DNA from: JACZSB01 sp965372015
GTDB taxonomy: Bacteria; Fidelibacterota; Marinisomatia; SCGC-AAA003-L08; TS1B11
Direction: 5' to 3'
NCBI GenBank assembly: GCA_965372015.1
Contig: CBDVAP010000068.1
Coordinates: 1 to 14,718 of the forward strand
Length of the DNA: 14,718 bases
Shown here: positions 1 through 6,145 of the stretch, one piece after another
How positions within the stretch are numbered: the first letter of the stretch is position 1
Layout: every line of letters begins with the position of its first letter
The notes under the pieces: generated by a model
Databases searched by the model: none
What the model was told of the DNA's origin: nothing
What the model saw: only the letters and a program-made list of their open reading frames with translations
Program-made: the position numbers and the translations under genes

Positions 1-308
1 CGACGGGTAATCTCCACATCGGTATATTCAATGGGAAGTTTGGATTTGTCATTGTGGATCGTGAGGGTCACTTCACACATGCCGGAGGGTTTGTGGCCCC
101 GGCTGCCGTTGAAGATGACCTCCTCCATGCGTGTGCTGCGCAGGACGCTCAGTTTCTGTTCTCCCAGCACCCAGCGCAGGGCATCCACGATATTGGTCTT
201 GCCGCACCCGTTAGGCCCGACCACACCGGTGATGCCTTCACCGAAAGTCATGCGGGTCTTCTTGCCGAAAGACTTGAATCCGTTTAGGGATAGATTGGAA
301 ATATACAT
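1..308 (-). CDS. smc: Chromosome segregation protein SMC, N-terminal part (gene continues past the left edge)
   Basis: SMC is the ATPase core of the bacterial condensin that organises and segregates the nucleoid. Only the first 102 codons are in the window, with no stop before base 1. Visible are the N-terminal MYISNLSLNGFKSFGKKT signature, which fits the SMC opening, and Walker A GPNGCGKT at residues 31-38. The family hallmark IVDALRWVLGEQ follows at 40-51, and MEEVIFNGS at 61-69. The usual family form is GPNGSGKSN; Cys and Thr here are common variants. The ATG at 308 is chosen because it gives the exact family N-terminus, although no good Shine-Dalgarno sequence precedes it. A TATAAG -10-like box (complement of 334-339) lies about 25 bases upstream, without a convincing -35. 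A 194-base gap separates it from the gene upstream, so it may have its own promoter. Confidence 0.96.
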   Translation of the reverse strand, partial: MYISNLSLNGFKSFGKKTRMTFGEGITGVVGPNGCGKTNIVDALRWVLGEQKLSVLRSTRMEEVIFNGSRGHKPSGMCEVTLTIHNDKSKLPIEYTDVEITR

Positions 309-502
309 GCAGGATTAATTCTCTATCCGGCGCCTTATAGTGCCGGGGAACGACCATCTCGGCAATTCTCCAAATTGGCTGCGCTGGGAGAGGTTTAATT
401 TGGCGCTAACGGCGCGGGCAAGCAATGCGAATCGCGGTGCTCCCCGGAAACTACTGAGCTGGAATAGGGGATCGATGTATACCCGGAATAGGTGGCGCGT
501 AA

Positions 503-1129
503 TTACCGGGGCTTGCGCGAGCCAAACATCACGATACTTAGATAGAAACCTTCATATCTGGGAAACAGGTCCTTGGCGAGCAACGGCAGAGTGCCGCGGT
601 ATCCACCCTCGACCCGGTATACGAGGGTCCCGGTATAAATGGAACCGCCGAAACCGGCCTGCAGGTAGGGTGTCCAGCGCAGGGAAAACTCTCGATACTG
701 GTTTCTCCATTTGCCTACCTCCACCACAAAACCGGAACCACCCAGCTGCAGGTTGGTATGCGGGAAGAACCCGCCGGCCATTTTGTCCTGGAACAGGAGT
801 CGATTCCACCCCAAGCCAAGTTCAAGGAAATAGTTCTGCGACGGGTTGCGTTCCACGCGACCGGTATAAGGGTCATAGTAGGGCAGGGCCAAGCCTTCTT
901 CCTCGATATGGATGCCGGTAAGATGATAGAACTGGTTAGTATGGTAAGGATTAGTGCCGCGAGCATAGAAGATGCTCTGGCCGGATGACATGCTGAAACC
1001 AATCCCGCCGACCCGGACTTTATCGTCATCCTCAGCCTGCGCCGGCCCCACCAGAAGCGAGCCTAACAGCAGGAGGATAACCAACTTGTTATCCCGGCCC
1101 CCGAAACGATTAGCATGTTGCGCTCTCAT
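503..1129 (-). CDS. Secreted or outer-membrane protein of unknown function (208 aa)
   Basis: I do not recognise the family. The N-terminus is a signal peptide: basic n-region, hydrophobic core about residues 16-28 and a likely signal peptidase I site after AQA at 30-32, followed by an acidic EDDD stretch. The mature part (about 176 residues) is rich in Tyr, Phe and Gly. It has alternating-residue segments such as NYFLELGLGWN, FVVEVGKW and LRWTPYLQAGFGG, the pattern of a small outer-membrane beta-barrel; that reading is inference. There are no Cys residues, so it is not a lipoprotein. The ATG overlaps the ferredoxin stop by four bases (ATGA), so translation is probably coupled. A TTG at codon 16 would shorten the n-region and is an alternative start. 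It is the last gene of the folB-led cluster. Confidence 0.75.
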   Translation of the reverse strand: MRAQHANRFGGRDNKLVILLLLGSLLVGPAQAEDDDKVRVGGIGFSMSSGQSIFYARGTNPYHTNQFYHLTGIHIEEEGLALPYYDPYTGRVERNPSQNYFLELGLGWNRLLFQDKMAGGFFPHTNLQLGGSGFVVEVGKWRNQYREFSLRWTPYLQAGFGGSIYTGTLVYRVEGGYRGTLPLLAKDLFPRYEGFYLSIVMFGSRKPR

Positions 1130-1491
1130 TTCTCAGGTAAACCCCGGATATTTGCCAATCGCTCCCAGGAATCGGGTCCGGTTACCAGCCGTTCCACGAC
1201 GCCATCACCTGCCAGCGAGGTGTCGATAATCTCGTCCACGTCCTGCGGGGTCACTCCCAAATACCAGCTGCCCGCCGGATAGATCACGACCGCCACCCCC
1301 AATTCGCAGGCATTGAGACAACCTGACTTGTTGGCCCGTATATGGCCTTTAAGCCCCCGCCGGGCCAGACCCTCGGCAAATTTTAGGCGCACCTCCGATC
1401 CGCCCTTTTCGGCGCAACAGCCCCTGGGATGGTCCGCGCTGCGCTGGTTGGTGCAGATGAAAATATGTTTTTCGTAGGGCGGGATAGCCAT
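1126..1491 (-). CDS. Thioredoxin-fold [2Fe-2S] ferredoxin
   Basis: A 121-residue single-domain protein of the thioredoxin-like [2Fe-2S] ferredoxin family (Aquifex Fd4 / NuoE C-terminal type), a small electron carrier expected in the cytosol. The four-cysteine pattern is present: Cys13 in HIFICTNQR, Cys25 or Cys26 in PRGCCAEKGG, then Cys58 and Cys62 in KSGCLNACELG. The following VVIYPAGSWYLGVTPQDVDEII segment matches the family's closing strand and helix. One of Cys25/26 is surplus; which one ligates the cluster cannot be told from sequence. The ATG lies 6 bases after the dehydrogenase stop and the stop overlaps the next gene. Position beside an oxidoreductase suggests a redox partnership, but the sequence does not prove it. 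Confidence 0.9.
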   Translation of the reverse strand: MAIPPYEKHIFICTNQRSADHPRGCCAEKGGSEVRLKFAEGLARRGLKGHIRANKSGCLNACELGVAVVIYPAGSWYLGVTPQDVDEIIDTSLAGDGVVERLVTGPDSWERLANIRGLPEK

Positions 1492-1497
1492 GCCAGC

Positions 1498-2535
1498 TCA
1501 ATTCGTGGCCGACTCCGGGATGCTCACAACCACCTTACCCCGCTGCCGCCGATCCTCAAGATAGCGGTGGGCCTGGGCCACATCCTCGAGCGGAAACACC
1601 CGATCCACAAACGGCCGGTAGCGGCCCTCCTCAAAGCCCTGCAGGACCGCCCTGAAGGTTTCCAGGTCGCCCATGGTGGACCCCAGATAGCTGAGGTGCT
1701 TCCTGAAGGCGTGGCGCAGGTTTATCTCAACCAGGGCGCCGGTGGTACCGCCGCAAAAAACCAACCGGGAGCCCCGGCCCATGGTCCGCACGGCCTGGTC
1801 CCAGGTGGCGGCGCCCACATGCTCGAAGACCACCTGCACCTTATCCGGTCTGGCGATCTCCAACACCCGTTTGTGCCAATTATCGGTGTAATGATCAACC
1901 ACCTCGTAGGCCCCCATGGCCCGGGCGAATTCAGTCTTATCCCCGGCGGCGGTGGCGATTACACGCGCTCCCAGATCAGCGGCGATCTGGATGGCGGCGG
2001 CTCCCACTCCGGACGATCCCCCCACCACCAATACCGTCTCCCCGGCCTGCAACGCCGCCCTTTTGACCAGCATCTGGTAGGCGGTGAGAAACACCAGGCC
2101 GAACGAGGCTGCCTCCTCGAAGGAGAGGTCTGTTGGCTTAGGGAAGACGTTGGAGAGGGCCAGGGCCACCAGTCCGGCCTGCACCCCATCAGCATCCTCA
2201 CCCAGAATGCCATAGTCGGGACAAAGGTTCTCCCGGCCTGCCCGACAGGCCGCACACCGGCCGCAAAACAGACCCGGCTGGACCACAACCTCGTCACCGG
2301 GGGCCAGGGTGGTTACGCCGGTCCCGACCTCCCGCACAATCCCGGCGCCATCGCTGCCCATGATCAGCGGCAGCGGCACACCCGGCATTCCGCCCCGGAC
2401 CCACAGGTCAAGGTGATTCAGTGCGGCAGCCTTCATAGCCACCAAAACCTGGCCGGGAGCGATGGGCGGCGCCGGCAACTGTTCAATCCGCAACACATCA
2501 GGTCCGCCAGGGCCGTGGATCCGGACCGCCTGCAA
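1498..2535 (-). CDS. Medium-chain dehydrogenase/reductase, quinone-oxidoreductase-like, with structural zinc lobe
   Basis: An NAD(P)H-dependent oxidoreductase of the MDR superfamily, 345 residues, full length. The N-terminal GroES-like catalytic domain spans about 1-130. The structural zinc lobe keeps four cysteines, C91, C94, C97 and C105 (CGRCAACRAGRENLC). The catalytic zinc ligands of alcohol dehydrogenases are not apparent: Asn40 stands where the first Cys is expected, and MGSDGAG (59-65) replaces the GHE motif. The Rossmann domain carries VVGGSSGVGAAAIQ (170-183), the quinone-oxidoreductase type. The substrate cannot be inferred. The start is TTG at 2535, immediately after the TAG of the upstream small gene, with GAGGA seven bases before it. 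This gives the usual family N-terminus (QAVRIHGPGGPDVL), and the next in-frame Met is at residue 34. Translation is probably coupled to the upstream gene. Confidence 0.92.
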   Translation of the reverse strand: MQAVRIHGPGGPDVLRIEQLPAPPIAPGQVLVAMKAAALNHLDLWVRGGMPGVPLPLIMGSDGAGIVREVGTGVTTLAPGDEVVVQPGLFCGRCAACRAGRENLCPDYGILGEDADGVQAGLVALALSNVFPKPTDLSFEEAASFGLVFLTAYQMLVKRAALQAGETVLVVGGSSGVGAAAIQIAADLGARVIATAAGDKTEFARAMGAYEVVDHYTDNWHKRVLEIARPDKVQVVFEHVGAATWDQAVRTMGRGSRLVFCGGTTGALVEINLRHAFRKHLSYLGSTMGDLETFRAVLQGFEEGRYRPFVDRVFPLEDVAQAHRYLEDRRQRGKVVVSIPESATN

Positions 2536-2709
2536 CTACTGGTCCTCATCAAGGTCTTCGAATTCAGCGTCTATAATCTGATCGTCACGGTAAGGCGGTG
2601 GCAAATCCTGGTGGTCCCCCGGCATGATGCGCCTGAAAGTCCGCGATAGGCGTAATACCAGCCAGGAGATAGCCACACCCAGGGCGATGATCAAGAGTGA
2701 GCGCAGCAT
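2536..2709 (-). CDS. Small one-pass membrane protein with acidic tail (57 aa)
   Basis: A short open frame of 57 residues filling the gap between the nucleoside kinase and the dehydrogenase. It opens MLRSLLIIALGVAISWLVLR, one hydrophobic segment (about residues 4-19) followed by Arg-rich RLSRTFRR, which predicts an N-out or signal-anchor topology with the rest in the cytosol. The middle is Pro-rich (DLPPPYRDD), and the acidic end IIDAEFEDLDEDQ recalls the conserved tails of small anchored proteins in several bacterial lineages. It starts 6 bases after the kinase stop and ends one base before the TTG of the dehydrogenase, and its end supplies that gene's Shine-Dalgarno sequence. The exact fit between neighbours is the main reason to call it real. 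Function unknown. Confidence 0.72.
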   Translation of the reverse strand: MLRSLLIIALGVAISWLVLRLSRTFRRIMPGDHQDLPPPYRDDQIIDAEFEDLDEDQ

Positions 2710-2715
2710 AACCGT

Positions 2716-3360
2716 CTATTGGCTCCGGGCCGGGTTTAGAAAGCGGGTACCGGTGACCGGCTCACGCACAAACTTGATGATCTCATCCAAGTCGGAGCGC
2801 TTATTGACGAAGTCGATATCGTTGGTATTGATGATCAACAACGGACTGCGGTCGTAACGGAAAAAGTACTCGTTATAGAGCTGGTTCAGGGAGTCGAGAT
2901 ATTTCCAGTCCATCTTCTGCTCGTAGGTCCGCCCCCGATCTTTGATATTGGCCATCAGGCGGTCGGTATCCGACTGGAGGTAAATCACCAGGTCCGGATA
3001 GACAATATCCCGCTCCAGCAGGCTGGCCAGGCGGTCATAGAGCGCCATCTCTTTCTCGCTTAACGTCAAAGAAGCGAACAGGCGATCCTTCATGAACATG
3101 TAATCGGTGACCAGCAGCGGCGCAAACAGGTCCAGCTGCTGCAAGTCCTGTTGCTGTCGGTAGCGGGAAAGCAGGAACCAGAGTTGGGTCTGGAAGGCGT
3201 AGACCTCCGGGGCGCGGTAAAAATCTTCCAGGAAAGGGTTCTCATCGAACTCCTCCTCCACCAGGCGAGCCTCCAGCCGCTGGGCGATCAGGCTGGCCAA
3301 ACTGGTCTTGCCCACGCCAATACTGCCTTCCACCGCCAGTAGAAAGCCTTTCCCTAGCAC
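2716..3360 (-). CDS. Deoxynucleoside kinase (dAdo/dGuo/dCyd kinase family)
   Basis: Phosphorylates a deoxynucleoside to its monophosphate with ATP, a cytosolic salvage step for DNA precursors. The 214 residues match the family length. The P-loop is GSIGVGKTS at 12-20. The substrate-side motif EEFDENPFLEDFY is at 36-48, TDYMFMKDRLFA at 85-96, PDLVIYLQ at 122-129, and the lid arginines in DRGRTYE at 141-147. The pattern fits the Bacteroidetes/Firmicutes dAK/dGK branch; base specificity cannot be read from sequence. The start is GTG at 3360, seven bases inside the end of folK, giving a proper distance to the P-loop. Adjacency to folK is also seen in Bacteroidetes-like genomes (recollection, not checked). 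A linked role of folate and dNTP supply is inference. Confidence 0.93.
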   Translation of the reverse strand: MLGKGFLLAVEGSIGVGKTSLASLIAQRLEARLVEEEFDENPFLEDFYRAPEVYAFQTQLWFLLSRYRQQQDLQQLDLFAPLLVTDYMFMKDRLFASLTLSEKEMALYDRLASLLERDIVYPDLVIYLQSDTDRLMANIKDRGRTYEQKMDWKYLDSLNQLYNEYFFRYDRSPLLIINTNDIDFVNKRSDLDEIIKFVREPVTGTRFLNPARSQ

Positions 3361-3869
3361 AGCTGCACTTCTAATGTCCGCTGCAGGACCACCGCTGAGT
3401 CATCCCTACAATCGTCCAGCAGCTCAGCGATAGTCCGGCCGGTAACCGGGTCCCGGAAATCCGGCTGAACTTCGGCCAGGGGCAGCAGCACGAACCGGCG
3501 TTGATGGTAGCGGGGGTGGGGCAGTGTCAGGCTGGGGGAGGCTGTTATCAACGTGCCATACGCGATCAGATCAATATCGAGAGTGCGGGGGCTCAACGGT
3601 TGATGACTGGCGGCTCGTCCCCGCTCCTGCTCAAGATTCTGGCAGCCTATCAGTAGCTCTTTGGGTGGTAAGTCCGTTTCCAGAACCAGCACCTGGTTCA
3701 GATAGTCTTCCTGCCGGGCGGGAACCTCCACCGGTGCTGTTTCGTAAATGGAGCTGGCGGACACCAATGTGATCCCCCCGGTGGCGGCCAATCGGCGGGC
3801 GGCAGCTTCTAAGTGGGCCGCCCTATCACCCAGGTTGCTGCCCAGGCTGAGTATCGCTCGCTCACTCAT
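3354..3869 (-). CDS. folK: 2-amino-4-hydroxy-6-hydroxymethyldihydropteridine diphosphokinase (HPPK)
   Basis: Transfers pyrophosphate from ATP to 6-hydroxymethyl-7,8-dihydropterin, the step of folate synthesis after FolB. The 171-residue single-domain form is standard. The N-terminal LSLGSNLGDR is at 7-16, the loop SSIYETAPV at 39-47, and the family signature LSPRTLDIDLIAYG at 92-105, with the metal-binding aspartates 98 and 100. LPHPRYHQRRFVLLPLAEV at 116-134 is the pterin-side C-terminal motif. The ATG at 3869 lies 8 bases inside folB, and the stop overlaps the kinase gene by 7 bases. The next enzyme, FolP, is not in the window. Confidence 0.97.
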   Translation of the reverse strand: MSERAILSLGSNLGDRAAHLEAAARRLAATGGITLVSASSIYETAPVEVPARQEDYLNQVLVLETDLPPKELLIGCQNLEQERGRAASHQPLSPRTLDIDLIAYGTLITASPSLTLPHPRYHQRRFVLLPLAEVQPDFRDPVTGRTIAELLDDCRDDSAVVLQRTLEVQLC

Positions 3870-4236
3870 CCAGCACCTGCGCCCGCCGCCGAGTCAGCTC
3901 CACCTCAACGGTATCGAATATACCCTCTACCGCGGCGGACGGCTTACGCAAGCGTACGGTGATCTCCTCGGCGGGGAATTGCTCGAACAGGGCTTTCAAG
4001 ATCAGCCAGACCGCCCCCTCGATGAGCCGGCAGTTGGTGCTGGTGAACGCCAGGGCGGTGGCATGATATACGGCGTTATAGTCGATGGTATGATCCAGCG
4101 AATCCTCCCGGGCGGCCCGGTCCAGGTCAGCACGAATTTCCACGTCAATATAGAACCGCTGCCCCAGTTCTACTTCCTGGGGCCGAGCGCCATGGTTGGC
4201 GAACAGGGCAATATTATCCAGGCGGATGACGTCCAT
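3862..4236 (-). CDS. folB: Dihydroneopterin aldolase
   Basis: Cleaves 7,8-dihydroneopterin to 6-hydroxymethyl-7,8-dihydropterin, the substrate of the next gene's product. The 124 residues match the usual size of this small octameric enzyme. MDVIRLDNIALFANHGARPQE (residues 1-21) is the family N-terminus, with the conserved Glu21. DYNAVY at 52-57 carries the active-site Tyr53, LIEG holds Glu73, and VRLRKPSAAVEG at 94-105 carries the catalytic-region Lys98. It is the first gene of the tightly spaced minus-strand cluster, so the operon promoter should lie in the 229 bases upstream. The ATG at 4236 gives the exact family start; only a distant AGGG precedes it. Confidence 0.96.
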   Translation of the reverse strand: MDVIRLDNIALFANHGARPQEVELGQRFYIDVEIRADLDRAAREDSLDHTIDYNAVYHATALAFTSTNCRLIEGAVWLILKALFEQFPAEEITVRLRKPSAAVEGIFDTVEVELTRRRAQVLDE

Positions 4237-4465
4237 CGGTAGTAGTACGACCCTATCCAGCGCAGGCTACCGGTGACAGCCCAGTGCTACCAGGCGGCAC
4301 ACCGAAAAGCGGCCGGGATTGGAACCTACTTTAATATTGAATTTAAGTTAGCCGGGAAGGAAGGGACCAATATTTCCACCCCGGCTGGCGGCCAAGGGGC
4401 AAGGATGGTTCTGCCAGCGGTAGTCAGCGGCCTGGAATCTGATCACTACAGGACTGACATTTTCC
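4237..4465 (-). other. Intergenic region upstream of the folB cluster
   Basis: This 229-base gap separates the stop of the Spy-like gene from the folB start, both on the minus strand, and should hold the operon promoter. An AT-rich patch on the complement of about 4322-4350 (AATATTAAAG, TTAAATT) is the likeliest -10 region. A TTGGTC box 18 bases upstream of TTAAAT is too weak to call as a promoter. No good intrinsic terminator is visible after the Spy-like gene. No gene is supported here: the open plus-strand frame crossing it has no recognisable content and runs into the Spy-like gene. Confidence 0.4.
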
Positions 4466-5140
4466 TCAGTGATCGAACCAGGGCAGGCGGGGAAAGGCGC
4501 GCGGGATACCTCGTTTGCGTTTAAAACCCGTGCCCTTCATTTCACGCCTGGTCTTACGGTCACCGAGCCGCCGCTTCAACTGGCCCATGAAGTGTTCGTC
4601 GAAAGTGGCATATTTGGCCAGCTGGACCTCGGTCAGTACATCCTCAACGGCATTCATATGCTTACGCCGCAGCTCCAGGCGGGCCAGGTCGAGCCGGTGC
4701 AGCTCATCTATAAACTTTTTTGTATTGCGGCGGGAAACTTTGCCGCTTTCGATTTTTTTCACGAATTCCTGGTGCAACTCGCGGCGCTGCTCCCTGATTT
4801 TCTGCATCTCATCCCGGTGAGCCCGCGTCCGGGGGAAGAACTTTTCGGCCTGTTCTTCAGTGAGTTCCAGGTATTCGGTCAGCTTCCACATGCGCACCAT
4901 GCTGGCCTGGCGGGGACTGTGTCGCGGCCCGGGTCCGCCCTGTTGACCGGGGTGCATCATGGGTTCCATCGGGGGCGGAGTTTCGGCTTCCTCCTGCCAC
5001 CAGGCCAGGACGGCATCGTTCCCATCGGCAGCTGGCCACCCGAGTTCCTCCACAGTCTGGGCCGCCAGGGTCATCCAACCCAGCAGCAGCAAGAGCCCTA
5101 TCCTGATAAATGATTGATTGAAAGCTGTATTCATTTTCAT
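4466..5140 (-). CDS. Spy/CpxP-like periplasmic protein, putative sensor of the ECF sigma system
   Basis: A 224-residue exported protein of the LTxxQ (Spy/CpxP/ZraP/CnrX-like) superfamily. A signal peptide covers about residues 1-28 (hydrophobic core 12-20, AAQ near the cleavage site). A Pro/Met/His-rich linker follows at 55-76, including MEPMMHPG. The helical core at 82-190 holds both family motifs, LTEEQ at 93-97 and LTEVQ at 169-173, separated by charged amphipathic helices. The last 38 residues are strongly basic, unusual for the family. Spy and CpxP are periplasmic chaperones or stress sensors, and CnrX is a metal sensor. The gene follows the membrane-protein gene by 4 bases, itself after the sigma gene. 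AAAGG eight bases before the first ATG supports that start over the Met at codon 3. Metal binding through the Met/His stretch is inference. Confidence 0.82.
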   Translation of the reverse strand: MKMNTAFNQSFIRIGLLLLLGWMTLAAQTVEELGWPAADGNDAVLAWWQEEAETPPPMEPMMHPGQQGGPGPRHSPRQASMVRMWKLTEYLELTEEQAEKFFPRTRAHRDEMQKIREQRRELHQEFVKKIESGKVSRRNTKKFIDELHRLDLARLELRRKHMNAVEDVLTEVQLAKYATFDEHFMGQLKRRLGDRKTRREMKGTGFKRKRGIPRAFPRLPWFDH

Positions 5141-5144
5141 TTTG

Positions 5145-5519
5145 TCAACCTTTCAAATTGATCGATTGCAGCAGTTCAGCGCCGGTCTCCAATTCCAGAA
5201 CCGCATCCAGTAAGAAGTCCAAATCTTCTATCTCCATGAGGCTGCCCAGGTATAGTTCCCAGGCCAACTCTAGTTCTTCGTCATCGAGGACCAGATCCTC
5301 GCCGGCCTGGCTGACTAAGTATTCCTGCCAAAGGTCCTCCTGGCGCTGCTCCTGGAGGGTGGAGAATGAGAGTAGGAAGAGCAATCCCAGACTGACCGCT
5401 GAACCCAATGATGACACTATGGCCCGCCGCCGGCCGCGCCGCCGAAGCTCCTGCCGTACACTTAGCAGAAACATGCCACCAGCGGAGAAATCCGGTTCAC
5501 CGGGTCCACGTTCAGACAT
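5145..5519 (-). CDS. One-pass membrane protein, probable anti-sigma factor
   Basis: A 124-residue protein with no family I can name from sequence. Residues 1-33 are hydrophilic and end in a strongly basic patch (RQELRRRGRRR, 22-32). Residues 34-54 form one transmembrane helix, and the remaining 70 residues are very acidic and Leu/Glu-rich, probably helical. The positive-inside rule puts the short N-terminus in the cytosol and the acidic part in the periplasm. There is no HxxxCxxC zinc anti-sigma motif. Position supports the role: its ATG overlaps the sigma gene by 8 bases, and the Spy-like gene follows 4 bases after. CnrY of Cupriavidus is a comparable short one-pass anti-sigma with a small cytosolic part. 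The anti-sigma call is inference from gene order and topology. Confidence 0.7.
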   Translation of the reverse strand: MSERGPGEPDFSAGGMFLLSVRQELRRRGRRRAIVSSLGSAVSLGLLFLLSFSTLQEQRQEDLWQEYLVSQAGEDLVLDDEELELAWELYLGSLMEIEDLDFLLDAVLELETGAELLQSINLKG

Positions 5520-6036
5520 CCTTGAGCATCCCTTTCAGCTTCTTGCGGGCCGTATGAAAAGCCACCTTAACCACGTTTCCCGTCGTTCCCAGGATCTGAG
5601 CCGTATTTTTCACGGTCAGCTCCTGCAATCCTCTTAGGATCACCACTTTACGCTCCTGGGACGATAACCGCGGTAAGGCGGCCAGCAGTGCCCGGCGCCG
5701 CCGGCTGGAATCGTCATCGGCAGCATACTCAGCCGGAGCGGGATATTCCCCCAAGGGGAGCCATTCCCGCAACCGCTGCCGGCGATAATGGGAGTTGACG
5801 ATGTTGACGGCGATGCGGTACAGCCAGGTAGCCAGTTGGCTCTCACCCCGGAAGCGATACAGGTTCTTATAGGCCTTGATAAAAACTTCCTGAGCCAGGT
5901 CATCGCTGTCCTCCACATTTCCCGTAGAGCGAAATATGAACCGCCTGATCTGTTCCTGGTACTTCAGTACCAGTTGATCGAATGCTCCTTGGTCGCCACC
6001 AAGGAAGCGGGCGATAAGCGTTCTGTCGTCTGACAT
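5512..6036 (-). CDS. ECF-type RNA polymerase sigma factor
   Basis: A 174-residue sigma-70 family protein with only regions 2 and 4, the ECF layout. Region 2 runs from about 20 to 88 with DDLAQEVFIKAYKNLYRFRG (45-64) and WLYRIAVNIVNSHYRRQ (71-87). A short acidic linker spans 95-112. Region 4 is about 115-170, with LPRLSSQERKVVILRGLQEL and a helix-turn-helix around TVKNTAQILGTTGNVVKVAF. The start is set at the ATG at 6036, because AAAGG lies nine bases before it. An in-frame GTG at 6045 would sit directly on that Shine-Dalgarno sequence. The gene overlaps the membrane-protein gene and is divergent from the prenol-kinase-like gene. It probably directs an envelope-stress or metal response, possibly including its own promoter. 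Confidence 0.94.
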   Translation of the reverse strand: MSDDRTLIARFLGGDQGAFDQLVLKYQEQIRRFIFRSTGNVEDSDDLAQEVFIKAYKNLYRFRGESQLATWLYRIAVNIVNSHYRRQRLREWLPLGEYPAPAEYAADDDSSRRRRALLAALPRLSSQERKVVILRGLQELTVKNTAQILGTTGNVVKVAFHTARKKLKGMLKDV

Positions 6037-6048
6037 ACATAGCACCCT

Positions 6049-6100
6049 TTAGACGCCGGGTGTGGGGGAAAGTTAACGGAATACTGGCCCCTAATTTTCC
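6049..6100 (-). promoter_or_regulatory. Candidate ECF-type autoregulatory promoter(s) of the sigma operon
   Basis: Two ECF-like pairs lie on the minus strand before the sigma gene. One is AACTT (complement of 6070-6074), a 15-base spacer and GTCTAA (complement of 6049-6054), close to the sigma-E pattern, but it would start transcription only a few bases before the ATG and lose the Shine-Dalgarno sequence. The other is GGAAAA (complement of 6095-6100), 16 bases, CGTTAA (complement of 6073-6078), which would leave a normal leader. Neither is proven. Confidence 0.3.
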
Positions 6101-6111
6101 ATACTCTGTAA

Positions 6112-6140
6112 TTGACTCTACTCGCTCCCAATTTTACCTT
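6112..6140 (+). promoter_or_regulatory. Candidate sigma-70 promoter giving a near-leaderless transcript of the prenol-kinase-like gene
   Basis: TTGACT (6112-6117), a 17-base spacer and TACCTT (6135-6140) form a plausible -35/-10 pair. The ATG at 6146 is only six bases beyond the -10, where transcription would begin. No Shine-Dalgarno sequence is visible. A TANNNT box right before a start codon is the known layout of leaderless genes. Confidence 0.4.
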
Positions 6141-6145
6141 ACTTG

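Noticed and set aside
470..500. Direct repeat GGAATAGG in the gap before smc.
   Set aside because: Only 8 bases long and present twice; easily chance.
340..921. A 193-codon plus-strand frame near the left end.
   Set aside because: It lies antisense to the signal-peptide protein at 503-1129. It has no recognisable motifs and an Arg/Trp/Gly-rich composition typical of a shadow.
1429..2649. A 406-codon open frame on the plus strand opposite the dehydrogenase and ferredoxin genes.
   Set aside because: It is the antisense shadow of two genes with clear family motifs. Its translation is low-complexity, rich in Gly, His and Pro, with no recognisable domain.
4273..4524. An 83-codon plus-strand frame in the gap before folB.
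   Set aside because: No Shine-Dalgarno sequence, no recognisable content, and it overlaps the end of the Spy-like gene. The gap more likely holds a promoter.
4469..5113. A 214-codon plus-strand frame opposite the Spy-like gene.
   Set aside because: The opposite strand has a signal peptide, two LTxxQ motifs and operon spacing; this frame has none of these.
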